From Cryptomeria japonica (taxonomy: Eukaryota; Streptophyta; Pinopsida; Cupressales; Cupressaceae): DNA of 64,000 nt. This document shows positions 35,036 to 47,980 of this stretch, piece by piece. The stretch's first letter is position 1. Each line of letters starts with the position of its first letter. Both the position numbers and the translations under genes were made by a program. Location of the stretch: the NCBI RefSeq assembly GCF_030272615.1, contig NW_026729177.1, positions 1 through 64,000 of the forward strand, written 5' to 3'. Below the pieces are notes generated by a model. That model made no database searches. It saw nothing but the letters and a program-made list of their open reading frames with translations, and was not told the origin of the DNA.

Positions 35036-36249
35036 TGTAGCGTCCTAAAATTGTGACACTTGCAATTTCGACTGCATTTGGGTCTTCACAATGGCGATGC
35101 AACACGAAACTTGAATGCAGACCCTGAAACTTGTTCATGACATCAAAAACTGCATTTTTCAGCACCCTGGCCTGATCCTCCTTGCACCCTGCTGTCCCAG
35201 GAGGTGGGACCAGAGCGCCCAGCACCCTGGTCCCCCAGGACCATGGCGCCCAGCGCCCTGGTCCCTGGCCCTATTTTTGGGCCTGGTCTCTTTTGGGTCT
35301 CGGGTCTTTATGTTTGTAAATTGGAAAATAATGTTTCCTTGTTGGCCCAAGGTCGGAAAAATTAGTCTATCAGCCCTAATTGACAAGTATATAAACTACA
35401 TTTCCTCTCCCATTTTGAAAAAGGAAAAAAGATACATAGCGGAAGCGATATTCAAACATTCAAGCATTCAAGCATTCCTTCAAGCAATTGATCATTCTAA
35501 GTCTCCATTCAAGGCTAAGTGTTGCATTCAAGACAAGGATTCAACCATTGAAGAGGAGATCACATACAACTTACAACATACAACAACATTACACCTTCGC
35601 ATGTAAGAATACAAACATTCTTACAACAAGGTATCAGTACTTGTTTACATTACAAACATTTACATTTATAGCATTCTCATTTCTTAGTTAATTCCAAAAC
35701 CGGGGTTTGACCTAAGGGCAAATCCCTAATCCCTAACCCCCCAATAATCTTCGCTTTTCTGTGTGTAGGTTGCAGGTACGTGGCTGAAATTGCAAATCTG
35801 GAATCCTTATGCAGAGACGAACAGATCCCCCTTCGTTTCGTGGATTTTTCGGAGGACCGTGTGCACGCCGGGCGCCATCGTCCTGTCAACTTTCGTTCAA
35901 ATTTGTAGGACAGCTCCGTCTCGACATTTTACTGCTAATTCTAGGTCCGCAGCTTCATCCTATATCCCTATCTCTATTTACAAGTGAATCTTTCTCGCTT
36001 TTCATGCATTCCTAGTTCAATCCTTCTATCTACATTCTTTACAAAAGAGGGTAGCCTTGTTGTCTTAACCCTTGAAACTCATTTAGAATCCAATCTTGCA
36101 TTGTGTGGGATTGGATCTTGTGAGTTTCAACCCCTCTTTTGAATGTAAAGTCTCCCCTAAGTGAAAACCGTCAATCCTAGTGACCTCCCTTCTCTCTCCT
36201 TGGAGTTGGAGAGGGGAGAGCAACTAGGGTTCGATTTTTCCGCTTTACA
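35036..36249 (+). repeat. RE5 3' LTR
   Basis: 1214 bp, co-linear with the 5' LTR without length change. The GGACCATGGCGCCCAGCGC...TGGTCC inverted motif is better preserved here (35241-35263) than in the 5' copy. Confidence 0.95.
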
Positions 36250-36254
36250 ATAAT

Positions 36255-36633
36255 AAACATTTTCAGTATTGTGCTTAACATCCAAAGAAATAGTGCCTCT
36301 TCCTTTGATTAAACAAGCTTTGTCATCTCCAAATATTACTAGACCTCCATTACATTCCTGGAATGACAAGAATTTGCTTTTATCACCAGTCATACGATGT
36401 GAGCATCCACTGTCAATGATCCATTCATCCTTTTATTCAATTTTTTTTGCTAGTGCCTGCTCTACTAGCTTGACAATAGGCATCAATTGATCTTCTTGTA
36501 TTGCAACAAATTCCCATCCATTATCTATCAGATCTTCATCTAAATCATTTGTAACTCCTTCATCTGCATAGTAACATGATTTATCTTTTTTTTTTCTTAA
36601 ATATGTATCTTTAATATTCAAGGTTAGGCTTAT
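36255..36633 (-). pseudogene. pol: RE4 protease region
   Basis: Encodes WIIDSGCSHRMTGDK (near 36400), the classical Copia protease active-site motif with intact Asp-Ser-Gly-Cys, then IKGRGTISL and NVYY. It breaks at RE5 and resumes with LEGLKYNLF at 28459 across the ATAAT duplication. An acidic linker (GVTNDLDEDLIDNGWEF) precedes the protease. Confidence 0.9.
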
Positions 36634-37530
36634 ATGTTCTCTTTGCTTCTTCTCTCAATCTTGCATGTCTATCAGGACATCTAGATGCTATATGACCAAT
36701 TTTATTGTAGTTAAAACATTTGAAAGATGCTTTACCTTCATACTTACTTCCTATTGGACCTTTAGGCATATTCCTTGCAAATAGTGTTTCAAGTTGTTCA
36801 AGTTCTTCATTTTCCTTCCTGATATCTTCAAGTTCTTTTGCATAAAGTGATTTCCAATTAGATTTGTCAGATGATTATGATGATGATTTGAATGATAATT
36901 CAGTCTTGACTATAGCAACATGACCAAATTTCTCAAGCTCAAATGCTAAAAGTTTTCGAACCAAGGTATCTCTCGATACTGATGTATTAGGCATTGTTCT
37001 CAACTCATTAATAGTAGTTACTTTAATTTGTAAGATGCTAGAAAAGCTCTTAAAACTTTGGAAATAATTTCATCTTCACTTAAATATCCTCCACAACATT
37101 GTATTCCTAAAATAATTTCATTAACTCTTTCCATAAATGCAAAAATTCTTTCATCTTCTCCCATTTTCAAATTTTCATACCTGACTTGGTAACATTCCAG
37201 TTTTGCAATTTTGACAGTGGTATCTCCTTCATTCAATATTTTTAGTTTATCCCAAATAGCTTTAGCAGTAGATCAGTCTGATAATCCCATGATTTGTTGA
37301 TCTGATAATGCACTTAGAAGTGCGTCTCTTGCTTTGCAATCATTCTCCAAATCTTTAGCCAATGTCGATGGATGAGGGTTATTTGGAGTAGGACCAACAT
37401 AGCCATTCTTTGTAACTTCCCATATATCTCTTCCAATGATGTTTAGATGTGTCTCCATTTTGATCTTCCATATACCATAATTAGTTCCATCAAGTTTAGG
37501 ACTATCCTTCCTAAAAATGTTTGTTGCCAT
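36634..37530 (-). pseudogene. gag: RE4 gag
   Basis: Begins MATNIFRKDSPKLDGTNYGIWKIKM at 37530, continues through a UBN2-type capsid region (YENLKMGEDERIFAFMERV, ISKVLRAFLASYK) and, after a one-base shift near 37025, VTTINELRTMPNTS. A knuckle CFNYNKIGHIASRC (second Cys now Tyr) lies near 36690-36735. A TGA interrupts it near 37275. This is a complete Copia gag in outline, unlike RE1 and RE3. Confidence 0.88.
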
Positions 37531-37573
37531 AGGATCTCCTCAAGCTGTTAGGCTTCTACAAAAAGATGACTTA

Positions 37574-37587
37574 GCTCTAATACAAAT
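37574..37587 (-). promoter_or_regulatory. RE4 primer-binding site, degenerate
   Basis: GCTCTAATACAAAT on the plus strand; two changes from GCTCTGATACCAAT. Position beside the LTR leaves no doubt about identity. Confidence 0.88.
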
Positions 37588-38730
37588 TGTTAGGAATCAG
37601 AAGAACAACTGAGAGGGGGGGGGAGAGCGGGGGGGGGGGCGGGGGGGGGGGGCGAATCAGTTGTCAATAAATTATAACCCAAATAAAAATTATTCCAACT
37701 TAAACTTAGTTCTTGTAAACCAAACTTAATGTCAATAAAATAGATTAGAAGTTATATCAGTACCTGTGTAACTTAATGCATGAAACAAAAAGAAAAACAA
37801 CATCCACAATACATGACACATAGATTTTGATGTGGAAACCCTGTAAGGAGAAAAACCATGGTGGGAAACCTTACCTATAATTAGATGATACTATTGTAGA
37901 TAGTAAGTGTATAAAAATGGGGTCTACACATGCAGAAAGGCCAACCACCTAGAGCTCACTACTCAATTAAAAAATAAGAGTCACACTGACTACAGTAGGA
38001 TGGTTAAATCCTATAACAATATACTGCTTCAAAGTAGCATCTGCAGTGCTAGATTCAATACCAGCTTAAGCTCTGACAAACACCTTCATAACCTTCCTTC
38101 AACCTCTAGATAATGTTTCTGTGATTCACACTATGATCTACTCATATGATCTTCAATATTCGCACATACACTCATACCATTACTGTGTTACATATATGAT
38201 TACATCTCTCAAATGAGATCTTATATTTATATAAAACCTAAGACCAAATTTTAAGGTCAGCTCACTAGAGATATAACATTTAAATCAATTATTAAATAAG
38301 TCTTGATATGATACAATATGTCAGCCTTAATGTATTTACACAATTTCCAAAATGTGTTGTGTTGATCCGAAAGATGATATCTTGTACCGGTCCATAACCT
38401 AGACTTATCTGCCAGTAAAAGCAAATATGTTAACCTGATTAGACCAATGAGAAAAACACCAAATGCAAACATCCAATCCATGTCTTCAAATGATCTCCAG
38501 ATGATAACAAGTCATCATTCCTGTCGGTGAACCATATAACCTATCGGTGAACATATACTGGTGACTATGCATAAGACACTAACCATGCCGGTGAACACAA
38601 TGTGTCAGTTCAACAGTAAACCAATATAACCAGAGTGTCAACTCAATAATGTAGACCTCTAGAAGGATAGGTGTTGACATTAATGACAAAACCAATGCAA
38701 CACGTGATGAAATCATCCATATTACCAACC
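37588..38730 (-). repeat. RE4 5' LTR with expanded G tract
   Basis: 1143 bp. The G tract that is 4-5 bases in the 3' LTR has grown to about 39 nearly pure G (37615-37653), explaining much of the length difference. The right end reads ACCAACC instead of ACCAACA. The shared block lies near 37850. Confidence 0.93.
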
Positions 38731-38735
38731 AAAAA

Positions 38736-39707
38736 GTGTTCTATTGGTAATGTTAGTTTTGAAATTATTACTTATTAACCAGTTAATAGTAAATAAAATT
38801 AGAGTGCATATGTACCAAATAACACATAGAAAGGCAACACCATAACACCAGGATTTATATGTGAAAAATCATGCAAAGGGAAAAACCATAGTGGGGATAA
38901 TACCCACAATATCTATATATACTTGATCAAGGTATACAAATATTTCATGAGAGGGTTTGTACATGCAACAAGGCTGACTACCTAGATCTCACTACTCAAA
39001 CATAGATAACAAGTCAGGCTGACCTACAAAATATTGCAAAGTGTTTACAAATGAAAATAAACTTATATAATGCATCTAACCATGCTTGACAAGTTCCGAT
39101 GAATGCTCTGATATCCTTCTCTGTATACTAGTTTTCTAATGCTCTATTCTGCTACCGATTATGCTGTGCACTTGAAATTGCACACAAACGCTTCCAATCA
39201 CTGACCAAAATACATACCAATACTCACTGGAATATTCACAATCCAAAATTTTCATTCCATACTATACATGATCTATCATTGAAGTGGTCTTCTTAAATAT
39301 CCTTCTAACTTAACCATGTCAGCTTGAATGAGAAATATAAACAAGTCAGCTACCAGAGAATAATGAAATCCAAACATAAATATAATGACCATGTCAGCCA
39401 TCACACATTACCACCAAAATCCATGGAGAAAATAATCGGGACCAAAATATTTCCTTAGTCGGGTCCTATCCATTACTGGGTTCCATATACACGTTACTAG
39501 GATCAAGACATCTTATCGGGATTAGAATTTAGCCCGTATGAAGTGAATGTTGGTGCCAGTGCCGATGTAAAGCAATGTGAATGCCGACTAGTGCAATGAA
39601 TTTTGGTTAACCAAACAATGAAACCATTTACCCTGAGATGATGAGTTGCCATCAATGACAACCCAAAATGGCATTAACCCTTACCGGATGAGTGTCAATT
39701 GCCAACA
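38736..39707 (-). repeat. RE1 5' LTR, inner part
   Basis: Continues the LTR begun at 24381. It aligns with 3180-4135 throughout (for example GATGAGTTGCCATCAATGACAACC against GGTGAGTTTCCATCAATGACAACC) and ends AACA before ATTAT. Confidence 0.93.
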
Positions 39708-39712
39708 ATTAT

Positions 39713-40649
39713 AAAAAACATTAATTATATGTTACTAGAAACTTAAAAATATGCTTAAAAATTAATAATGCATACAATTTTAACTTTTACAAACCAACCC
39801 CATACCCTAAAAAGCAACCCAAAACATTTTTTACATTAAAATTTTAAATTTTAGATTCACCCTAAATATTTTAAATTTTAAAAATTAAAATAAATTATTT
39901 TTTAAAAACAATAAATAAAAATAGGTGAAACATAAAATAAAATTCAAATAAGGAAAAAATTATATTCTTAAAATGAATAGGAATTTTACATGCTTTTATT
40001 TTTTATTATATTAAATTATTGTTTTAAAATATAAAATTAATCTGTCAATTATTTTGCTTGACAAAAATAATTATAAAATAATACGTTAAAAAATTTTATG
40101 CATTAGAAAAATAAAAAGTAATTTAAATTTAATATATTTAATTATTAAGATTTAAAATATAATATTATAATATCATAATTTACTATTTAAACATTGATTA
40201 TTATATATTTATTTAAATTGATTCAATATATATTTTTTAAGAGAAACCTCTAATCAAAAAATATTCTGAGGCACATGTGTCAAGCATGAATCATTAAAAC
40301 GATATAAAATAAAGTATTGGGCATGCATATTGTACTTTATGAAAACAAATTGATTTTCTTTCGCTATTTTTGTTTTATTAGAAATGCATTTAAAAAACTT
40401 AAAGCATAATACTTTATAACATCTACAAGCCTTGTCCTACCTATAACCACTTACCCTATTTGATATCTAGAACCTTAAATCATCCACTATGTAAACTAGC
40501 AAACTGAATCACCCGCCCCCAATTAATAAATTTATTGTTGCATTTGTGAGATTGATCGATAAAAGAAAACTGGTGTGAGACATCACACAAACCTAGTAGG
40601 ATTTTTAACCTCTAATAGCCTATCAGCTAATAATAAAAATATAATAATA
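39713..40649. other. AT-rich sequence, no gene
   Basis: Strongly AT-rich, with poly-A and poly-T runs and no frame, repeat or domain I can support. It separates the retrotransposon nest from the foldback-like element. Confidence 0.6.
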
Positions 40650-40770
40650 ACTAGAAATTGCACCTTGGTGTGCAATGGGTACACCGAAGAGGTGTGGAAG
40701 ATCAAGTAGCCAAGATTTTGGTTTAGTTTTTGGATACATTTGTGTAGTACATGAGGCCAATTGGAAGAAC
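40650..40770 (+). repeat. Left terminal inverted repeat
   Basis: About 120 bp, roughly 70-75 per cent matched by eye to the reverse complement of 57280-57399. The best-matched parts are the outer 31 bases and the inner TACATGAGGCCA. Confidence 0.7.
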
Positions 40771-40837
40771 ATTTGAAATGGGATTATAATTAGCTTCCAC
40801 TACTAAAAGACTCATGTTATGTTTGTAATAGCAAGAC

Positions 40838-43414
<2,577 letters not shown>

Positions 43415-43589
43415 GTATGGCATAACATTTTTTTATTTTTTTTTAATAAAAGTGGGCAAGCCACTAAACATATTTTATTAATTTTGAATTTTGAAAATAC
43501 AAACGGGTTCAAAGAGCATACCAACAGGAAAGAACCCACAAGAAAACCTCTGGTTGTGGCCCAAAAAAGTAAATTTAAAATCCCATATA

Positions 43590-43745
43590 CCCAATTACAT
43601 ATCTGATTTTGATCACCCTCCCATTACATAGCTTTCAAAGATATACAAATCATTATCCAAAAAACCCCATAAACCCAATTACATATTTGATATTGATCAC
43701 CCTCCCATTACATAGCTTATCGAAGATATACATATCATTATCCAT
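43590..43745 (-). repeat. Tandem duplication of about 78 bp in the retroposon
   Basis: Two adjacent copies of CCAATTACATAT...GATCACCCTCCCATTACATAGCTT...ATCATTATCC. They differ at a few positions, so the duplication is not recent. Confidence 0.85.
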
Positions 43746-43884
43746 ATGACCCAAAAAATTATGAGGAGTAATCTGTAGAGGAGGTACCCAACCACAAGGC
43801 TTCCCAAGCTTGCCATAAAGATATATCAACCGATTAGAACCCTGCATCAAAAAGACATCAACATATCTACACACATAGTTAGTT

Positions 43885-44286
43885 CTAAAACCAAGAACTT
43901 GAGCTCTCAACAGGGGGCTCTCTATCCATGATCAAAGGAGGAATGATCTGCAAGGGAGATTCTAACCGTGGAGGAGCTAAGGCCAAAAAACCAAAAGAGA
44001 GTAGAGAATGTAAACCCATAAGCACCACTAAGGCTTTATCCACAAACTGTGAGGGAACTGATTCTAGAAAGGATTCAAAAGAATGCAAGGTGTCCCCCAA
44101 TCTATCACATAATAACCCCATTCTCAACTTGAACAATAAAACTCCACAATTCCCATTATCCAGCAAATCAGAGCGAGGAAGGAAACCCCCATAATAAAAA
44201 GAGCCAAGCTCAGAATGATAATTATCCAATGCAGAACTAACAAGCTCCCAGGAGCAAATCGAGGGAGAGATAAACATATGAACCAA
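43885..44286 (-). CDS. Unknown 133-codon frame in the retroposon
   Basis: The longest frame in the retroposon, starting MVHMFISPSICSWELV and rich in Leu, Ser and Phe. I do not recognise it. The sequence has the look of a coding fragment (few low-complexity runs), and an overlapping frame at 43653-43910 has similar character, so a single gene with a frameshift is possible. It may be a piece of a host transcript or of the LINE; function unknown. Confidence 0.35.
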   Translation of the reverse strand: MVHMFISPSICSWELVSSALDNYHSELGSFYYGGFLPRSDLLDNGNCGVLLFKLRMGLLCDRLGDTLHSFESFLESVPSQFVDKALVVLMGLHSLLSFGFLALAPPRLESPLQIIPPLIMDREPPVESSSSWF

Positions 44287-44357
44287 GAGATGGAGTAAAT
44301 CCTTTTTTAATTATCTTGAAAAGGTGGGGGTCCGAGGATGGGTATGGCATAACATTT

Positions 44358-45102
44358 ATTGATCTTACATGTTGTATAAATATTATAAATATTTCACTTA
44401 AATTTTATGTGAATTATATTATCATTATGATTTTATCATTTTAAAAAAAAAAATTTAATTTAATTTTGATTCTCACTAAAATTTTACACTTTTACAATTT
44501 TATTTAATTATAACCCAATTTTATTTATTTATATTAAATTTAAAAAAGATATCTTATATGATAAAAAAATAAAAAAATATATATTTAAATATTAATTAAT
44601 TAGAAAAAGAGTGTTCATAGAGGAAAAAATCTAATAAAAATATTTTTTCAATACTATTTATTTTATTAAGATATTCTATCTTGTTTTCTAATTGTCTAAA
44701 AAAGAAAAAGAAAAAGAAAAAATAGGAAAATAAATATATTATTAAGTGTGTACAAAGAAAAAAATAATATTAAAAAAAATAATTAGCTTTATCCTAATTC
44801 TTCTTTTCATTTTTCTTTTAATGATTCATTTTCATTAAGTGTAAAATTTATTTTAGTTATTTATGTGTTTTTATGAAAATACAAATAATAATTAAAAAAT
44901 ATTAAAATTAATTTAATTTATAATTATTTGTCTTATCAAAATGTTAGTTATTGTAGAATAATCATATTTGCAATTAAAATATTTCTTAATTCACTATTTT
45001 ATTTGATTAGAATATTGTTAATGTTACCTTCTTTTATTAGATATTCTATTTATTTATTTTTTAAATTCTTATACTTCTTTTTTCTCAAGATTATTTATTT
45101 AT
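44358..45102. repeat. AT-rich core with ~268-bp tandem repeat
   Basis: AT-rich. AATTCTTCTTTTC...TTAAGTGTAAAATTTA...ACAAATAATAATTAAAA...TTATTTGTCTTAT at about 44794-44955 recurs as a second copy that begins near 45063, is cut at 45116 by the LINE, and resumes at 55735 (...TTATTTGTCTTCTTATGG...ACAAATAATAATTAAAA). The interrupted copy shows the pre-insertion site. Confidence 0.75.
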
Positions 45103-45116
45103 TAAGTTAAAATTTA

Positions 45117-45250
45117 TTTTTTTATTTTTTTTTATTGGTAAAAGACCTAAGACATATTTTATTAATAAAATAAAATTACAATCTCCGCTCAGTGCGAGCA
45201 CTGGTAGGAAAGAGAGGAGAGGAGAAAACCTTTAGCCTTGCCCGGGACCA
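45117..45250 (-). other. LINE 3' end
   Basis: On the minus strand: GGTTTTCTCC...TCTTTCCTACC, then TTTTATTAATAAAATATGTCTTAGG, then CTTTTACCAATAAAAAAA. It corresponds to the 3' end of the short retroposon at 43431, which is what a shared recognition tail for the LINE enzyme would look like. Confidence 0.7.
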
Positions 45251-46058
45251 TCGGTCTAGTCAATATCTAATATCATTTATTGAGTTACATATAATTCTTT
45301 ACAATTTCTTCATTATGGCTGTTCAAAAAGCCCTTCATAGGTAGTATCTATAATTTCCCATGAATTAACTTGCTTCTACCAGACTTCATTGTGTATTGTT
45401 GCCGCTTTTGCCATATTTTCTGCCTTCTACTTTTCTTGCAAAATAGATTCTCAAGACAATCCTGGTGCAGACCACTTAATTAAGTGTTAGTACAAGAAGA
45501 AGAAGAACTAGTATTATCTCTACATACTTTCCACTATTGTTATTATAGCCTAGGCTTCTTTCATATTAAGTCAGCATCAGAAATTGTTGGCTATACTATG
45601 AAAGATTACCCATGCTATAATAATAATAGAGGTATAAACACTGGTCAACAAGAGATTGATAATAATACAACCCATCTATCATGTAGCTCATGATCTTACC
45701 ACGATATTCTTGTCTTATAGATGTTTAAATGTAAATGCTAAATTAAACCAATATACAAGAGTTACTAGAGTACTTCCTTTTACTGCATTTTAGTATATGC
45801 CTAGCTCAAAGAAATATTCGGATTCTAAACTTCACTTATTTTAGTATATCTATATGTTTTGTAAATGTCATCAAGTGAGTATCTTACCCTTCGTTATCTA
45901 TGTTATAACATAGTCATACATTTCTAAGCCATCCTTATATCAAAGTGCTTTCATAAACAGTTCGATATGTGCCTTGTACTAACTATAGATCCTACATCCC
46001 TATGTATTAGATTAGTTATACTAGTAAACTGCAAACAAAACTATGTTATGAAAACTTA
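45251..46058 (-). other. LINE 3' region, no clear frame
   Basis: Moderately AT-rich sequence without a supported gene or repeat. Short frames (for example 45484-45693 on the plus strand) show no domain. Confidence 0.5.
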
Positions 46059-46694
46059 TTATTCCTCATTATCATCTATGACTTCCATGCTAGAGGCCCA
46101 TGTTTCCTCAGCCTCCATATCACTGAGATTATCATCCTGGAATGGGGTCCAACCCTCCTATACCATATAAATTACCCACCATTCACCTTTTGGTTCTTCT
46201 ACCACACCAAGCCATTGTTTGAGGAATGCAATTCTCCTTGTTATCTCGGTTTGCCTTTGGCCGCATAGTTTCTAATGTTTGTTGCTGAGAATATGCCTCT
46301 TAAAATCTATATTGAGAGCCTCTTCCTTGTCTATGGCTTCCATAGCTTTGGTTTAATCTTCGAGATAAGGTATATATAACTTATAATCCACGCATTTAAT
46401 AGCCATTTCCAGGTTAACTAGATTTTATTTTTTGAATATTAGCCTACGTAGTGAGACCGTGACTGCCTTATCTTCTCCCATTGTGAGTAGTATTGATGAA
46501 AACCCCACTGGGATGCTACTACTGACTCGTTTCCTATGTTTCGAGTATATAATCTCATTGCCCATAATCCTTTTGGTCGCGTGTATTACCAGATCATCTT
46601 CCGATCTCAAAATAACTGACCAACGTTTGCTAGAGATCTCTCCAAGAAAGGACATTTCATGCTTCTTAGGGTATAGACAAATACTAGAGTCCAT
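46059..46694 (-). pseudogene. Extra frame in LINE 3' region, unknown
   Basis: From ATG 46694 (MDSSICLYPKKHEMSF) one phase runs to TAA 46059-46061, about 211 codons, with four internal stops (2 TAA, 2 TAG) and no frameshift. Recognisable character: a basic N-terminal half (SSIPVGFSSILL, SLRRLIFKK), a middle with WLGVVEEPKGEWWV, and an acidic end (DNLSDMEAEETW, EVIDDNEE). I do not recognise the family. Its position, downstream of RNase H but inside the LINE duplications, suggests a third LINE gene, or an older insertion into the LINE. Confidence 0.5.
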
Positions 46695-46984
46695 CTTTTT
46701 ATAGAGATAAAAGGTGGGTGCCTCTACTTAGATATACTAATTTTGTTAATCGATATTATCAGTTAATCAAGTTGTAACTCCAATTATGCTAGGCTTTTCT
46801 TGTGATGGTTTCCCATTCAGCTCCTAATAAATATTATGATTATCTTTTGATAACTCTGACATATTTCCATCCCCATATTGCCCTACTATATCGACTATAG
46901 GAGCATTGATTGATTTTTCATGATTGTTTGTTAGCCTTACTCCCTAGCCTCTCCAATGAATGATTGCTCAAGCAGTCGAGTAGT

Positions 46985-47098
46985 GCCTTTATGATGATTT
47001 CTGACATATGATGTATACACATATAAATATGCTATATAGATGTGTGTATGTGTGTGTGTGTGTGTCTATATATATATAAATATATGTATCAGTTTCTA

Positions 47099-47129
<31 letters not shown>

Positions 47130-47935
47130 TTCTGTGTAAATATATATATGCTTAATTATATTTACATGAAAAAGCATATACATACATGGACATAAATATA
47201 ATTAAGCATATGTATATATATAAATGTATGTATATATATGCATATATGCATATGCATATGTATATATATGCATATGTATGTATGTATACATATAAACATG
47301 TTTTATGTATACAGATGAGCATGTGTATTTCTGACAAATCTGAGAGATTTCCATCCCTATACTGTAAATGATAAGGTCTTGAGATATGATGATGTCTACG
47401 TAGTATGTGTGTGTGTGTGTGTTTGAATATATATCTATATGTATATATACATATTTCAGTCTTTATATATATGTGTGTGTAAATATATATCTTTTTAAAT
47501 GTGTAAATGTCTGTTTGTATATACATATATAACTATATGCATATATAGATATAGATATTTATATGTTTATTTATATGTGTATATATATGTATGTATATAA
47601 CCATATAGGCATACAAACATACTTTGTGTATACAAATGGTCATATACATCTATTATATTGAGAAATCTATTAAGAGCCAAAGGAGGGGTTATGATGAGCT
47701 CTGCTCTAAGATTATTATTGATAGGTATATATATGGTTATATACGCATATATTTGTATGTGTGTCAGTATATATCTATATATATAGCTATATAAGTATAT
47801 GCGCATCTATATATGTATCCGATACCATATATATGCACGTATGCACATATAAGTATACAAGTATAAATATATATGTACATATATACCGCTATTTGTGCAT
47901 ATGCATATGCATGCCTTCCAATATGTGTGTGAATG
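46985..47935. repeat. TA/TG microsatellite region with ~330-bp imperfect repeats
   Basis: Runs of TATATG, TGTGTG and ATATAC. Above the dinucleotide level, a longer unit recurs: ACATGTTTTATGTATACAGA...GACAAATCT (near 47297) against ACATACTTTGTGTATACAAA...GAGAAATCT (near 47617). Open frames here are compositional artefacts. It lies between the RNase H end of the LINE and the extra frame. Confidence 0.75.
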
Positions 47936-47980
47936 TGTTATTTGGGATTATATCTAAACCCCTTCCTGCCTATAAGAATC

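Larger units (their letters stand above)
28465..36249 (+). mobile_element. RE5: Ty3/Gypsy-type gag-protease element without RT
   Basis: LTRs of exactly equal length (1214 bp) at 28465-29678 and 35036-36249, beginning TGTAGCG and ending TTTACA, with ATAAT at 28460-28464 and 36250-36254. Internal order: primer site, 1.2-kb leader with hairpins, one gag-protease frame of 1143 codons, 0.73-kb untranslated region, polypurine tract. RT, RNase H and integrase are absent, so it is non-autonomous. The LTRs differ by a few per cent by eye, nearly all transitions. It is the innermost insertion on this branch of the nest. Confidence 0.95.
24419..38730 (-). mobile_element. RE4: Copia/Sirevirus-like element with gag-pol, split by RE5
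   Basis: LTRs at 24419-25509 and 37588-38730 (TGTTAGGA...ACCAAC). It lies inside the RE1 5' LTR: removing it rejoins ...GTGAATCA with GTGTTCTATTGG exactly as in the other RE1 LTR (GTGAATCAGTGTTCTACC). The duplication is AATCA on the left (24414-24418) and AAAAA on the right (38731-38735), so the right copy has mutated. Minus-strand order: LTR, degenerate primer site, gag, protease, [RE5], integrase, RT, RNase H, polypurine tracts, LTR. Confidence 0.93.
3127..39707 (-). mobile_element. RE1: outermost gag-only Copia/Sirevirus-like LTR element, split by RE2 and RE4
   Basis: Terminal repeats of matching sequence lie at 3127-4135 and, after removing RE4, at 24381-24418 plus 38736-39707 (1009 and 1010 bp). 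The element is flanked by ATTAT at 3122-3126 and 39708-39712. Read on the minus strand, a primer site (24367-24380) precedes a coiled-coil/zinc-knuckle gag, then ORF2x, then polypurine tracts. There is no protease, integrase or reverse transcriptase, so it must have moved using enzymes of a relative. RE2 interrupts the end of gag and RE4 the 5' LTR. Removing the nested elements leaves about 7.1 kb. As the host of two nested chains, it is the oldest insertion of the group. Confidence 0.93.
43431..44341 (-). mobile_element. Short non-LTR retroposon, 16-bp TSD
   Basis: 911 bp between identical copies of GTATGGCATAACATTT (43415-43430 and 44342-44357). A T-rich start on the plus strand is the poly(A) tail of a minus-strand transcript. 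The tail AATTAATAAAATATGTTTAG resembles the 3' end of the large LINE (AATAAAATATGTCTTAGG), and both have GGTTTTCT...TCTTTCCT upstream. It is therefore a 5'-truncated LINE relative or a passenger sequence moved by LINE enzymes. Confidence 0.88.

Noticed and set aside
28465-36249. RE5 as an autonomous Gypsy element
   Set aside because: No RT, RNase H or integrase motif exists between the gag-protease stop and the polypurine tract.
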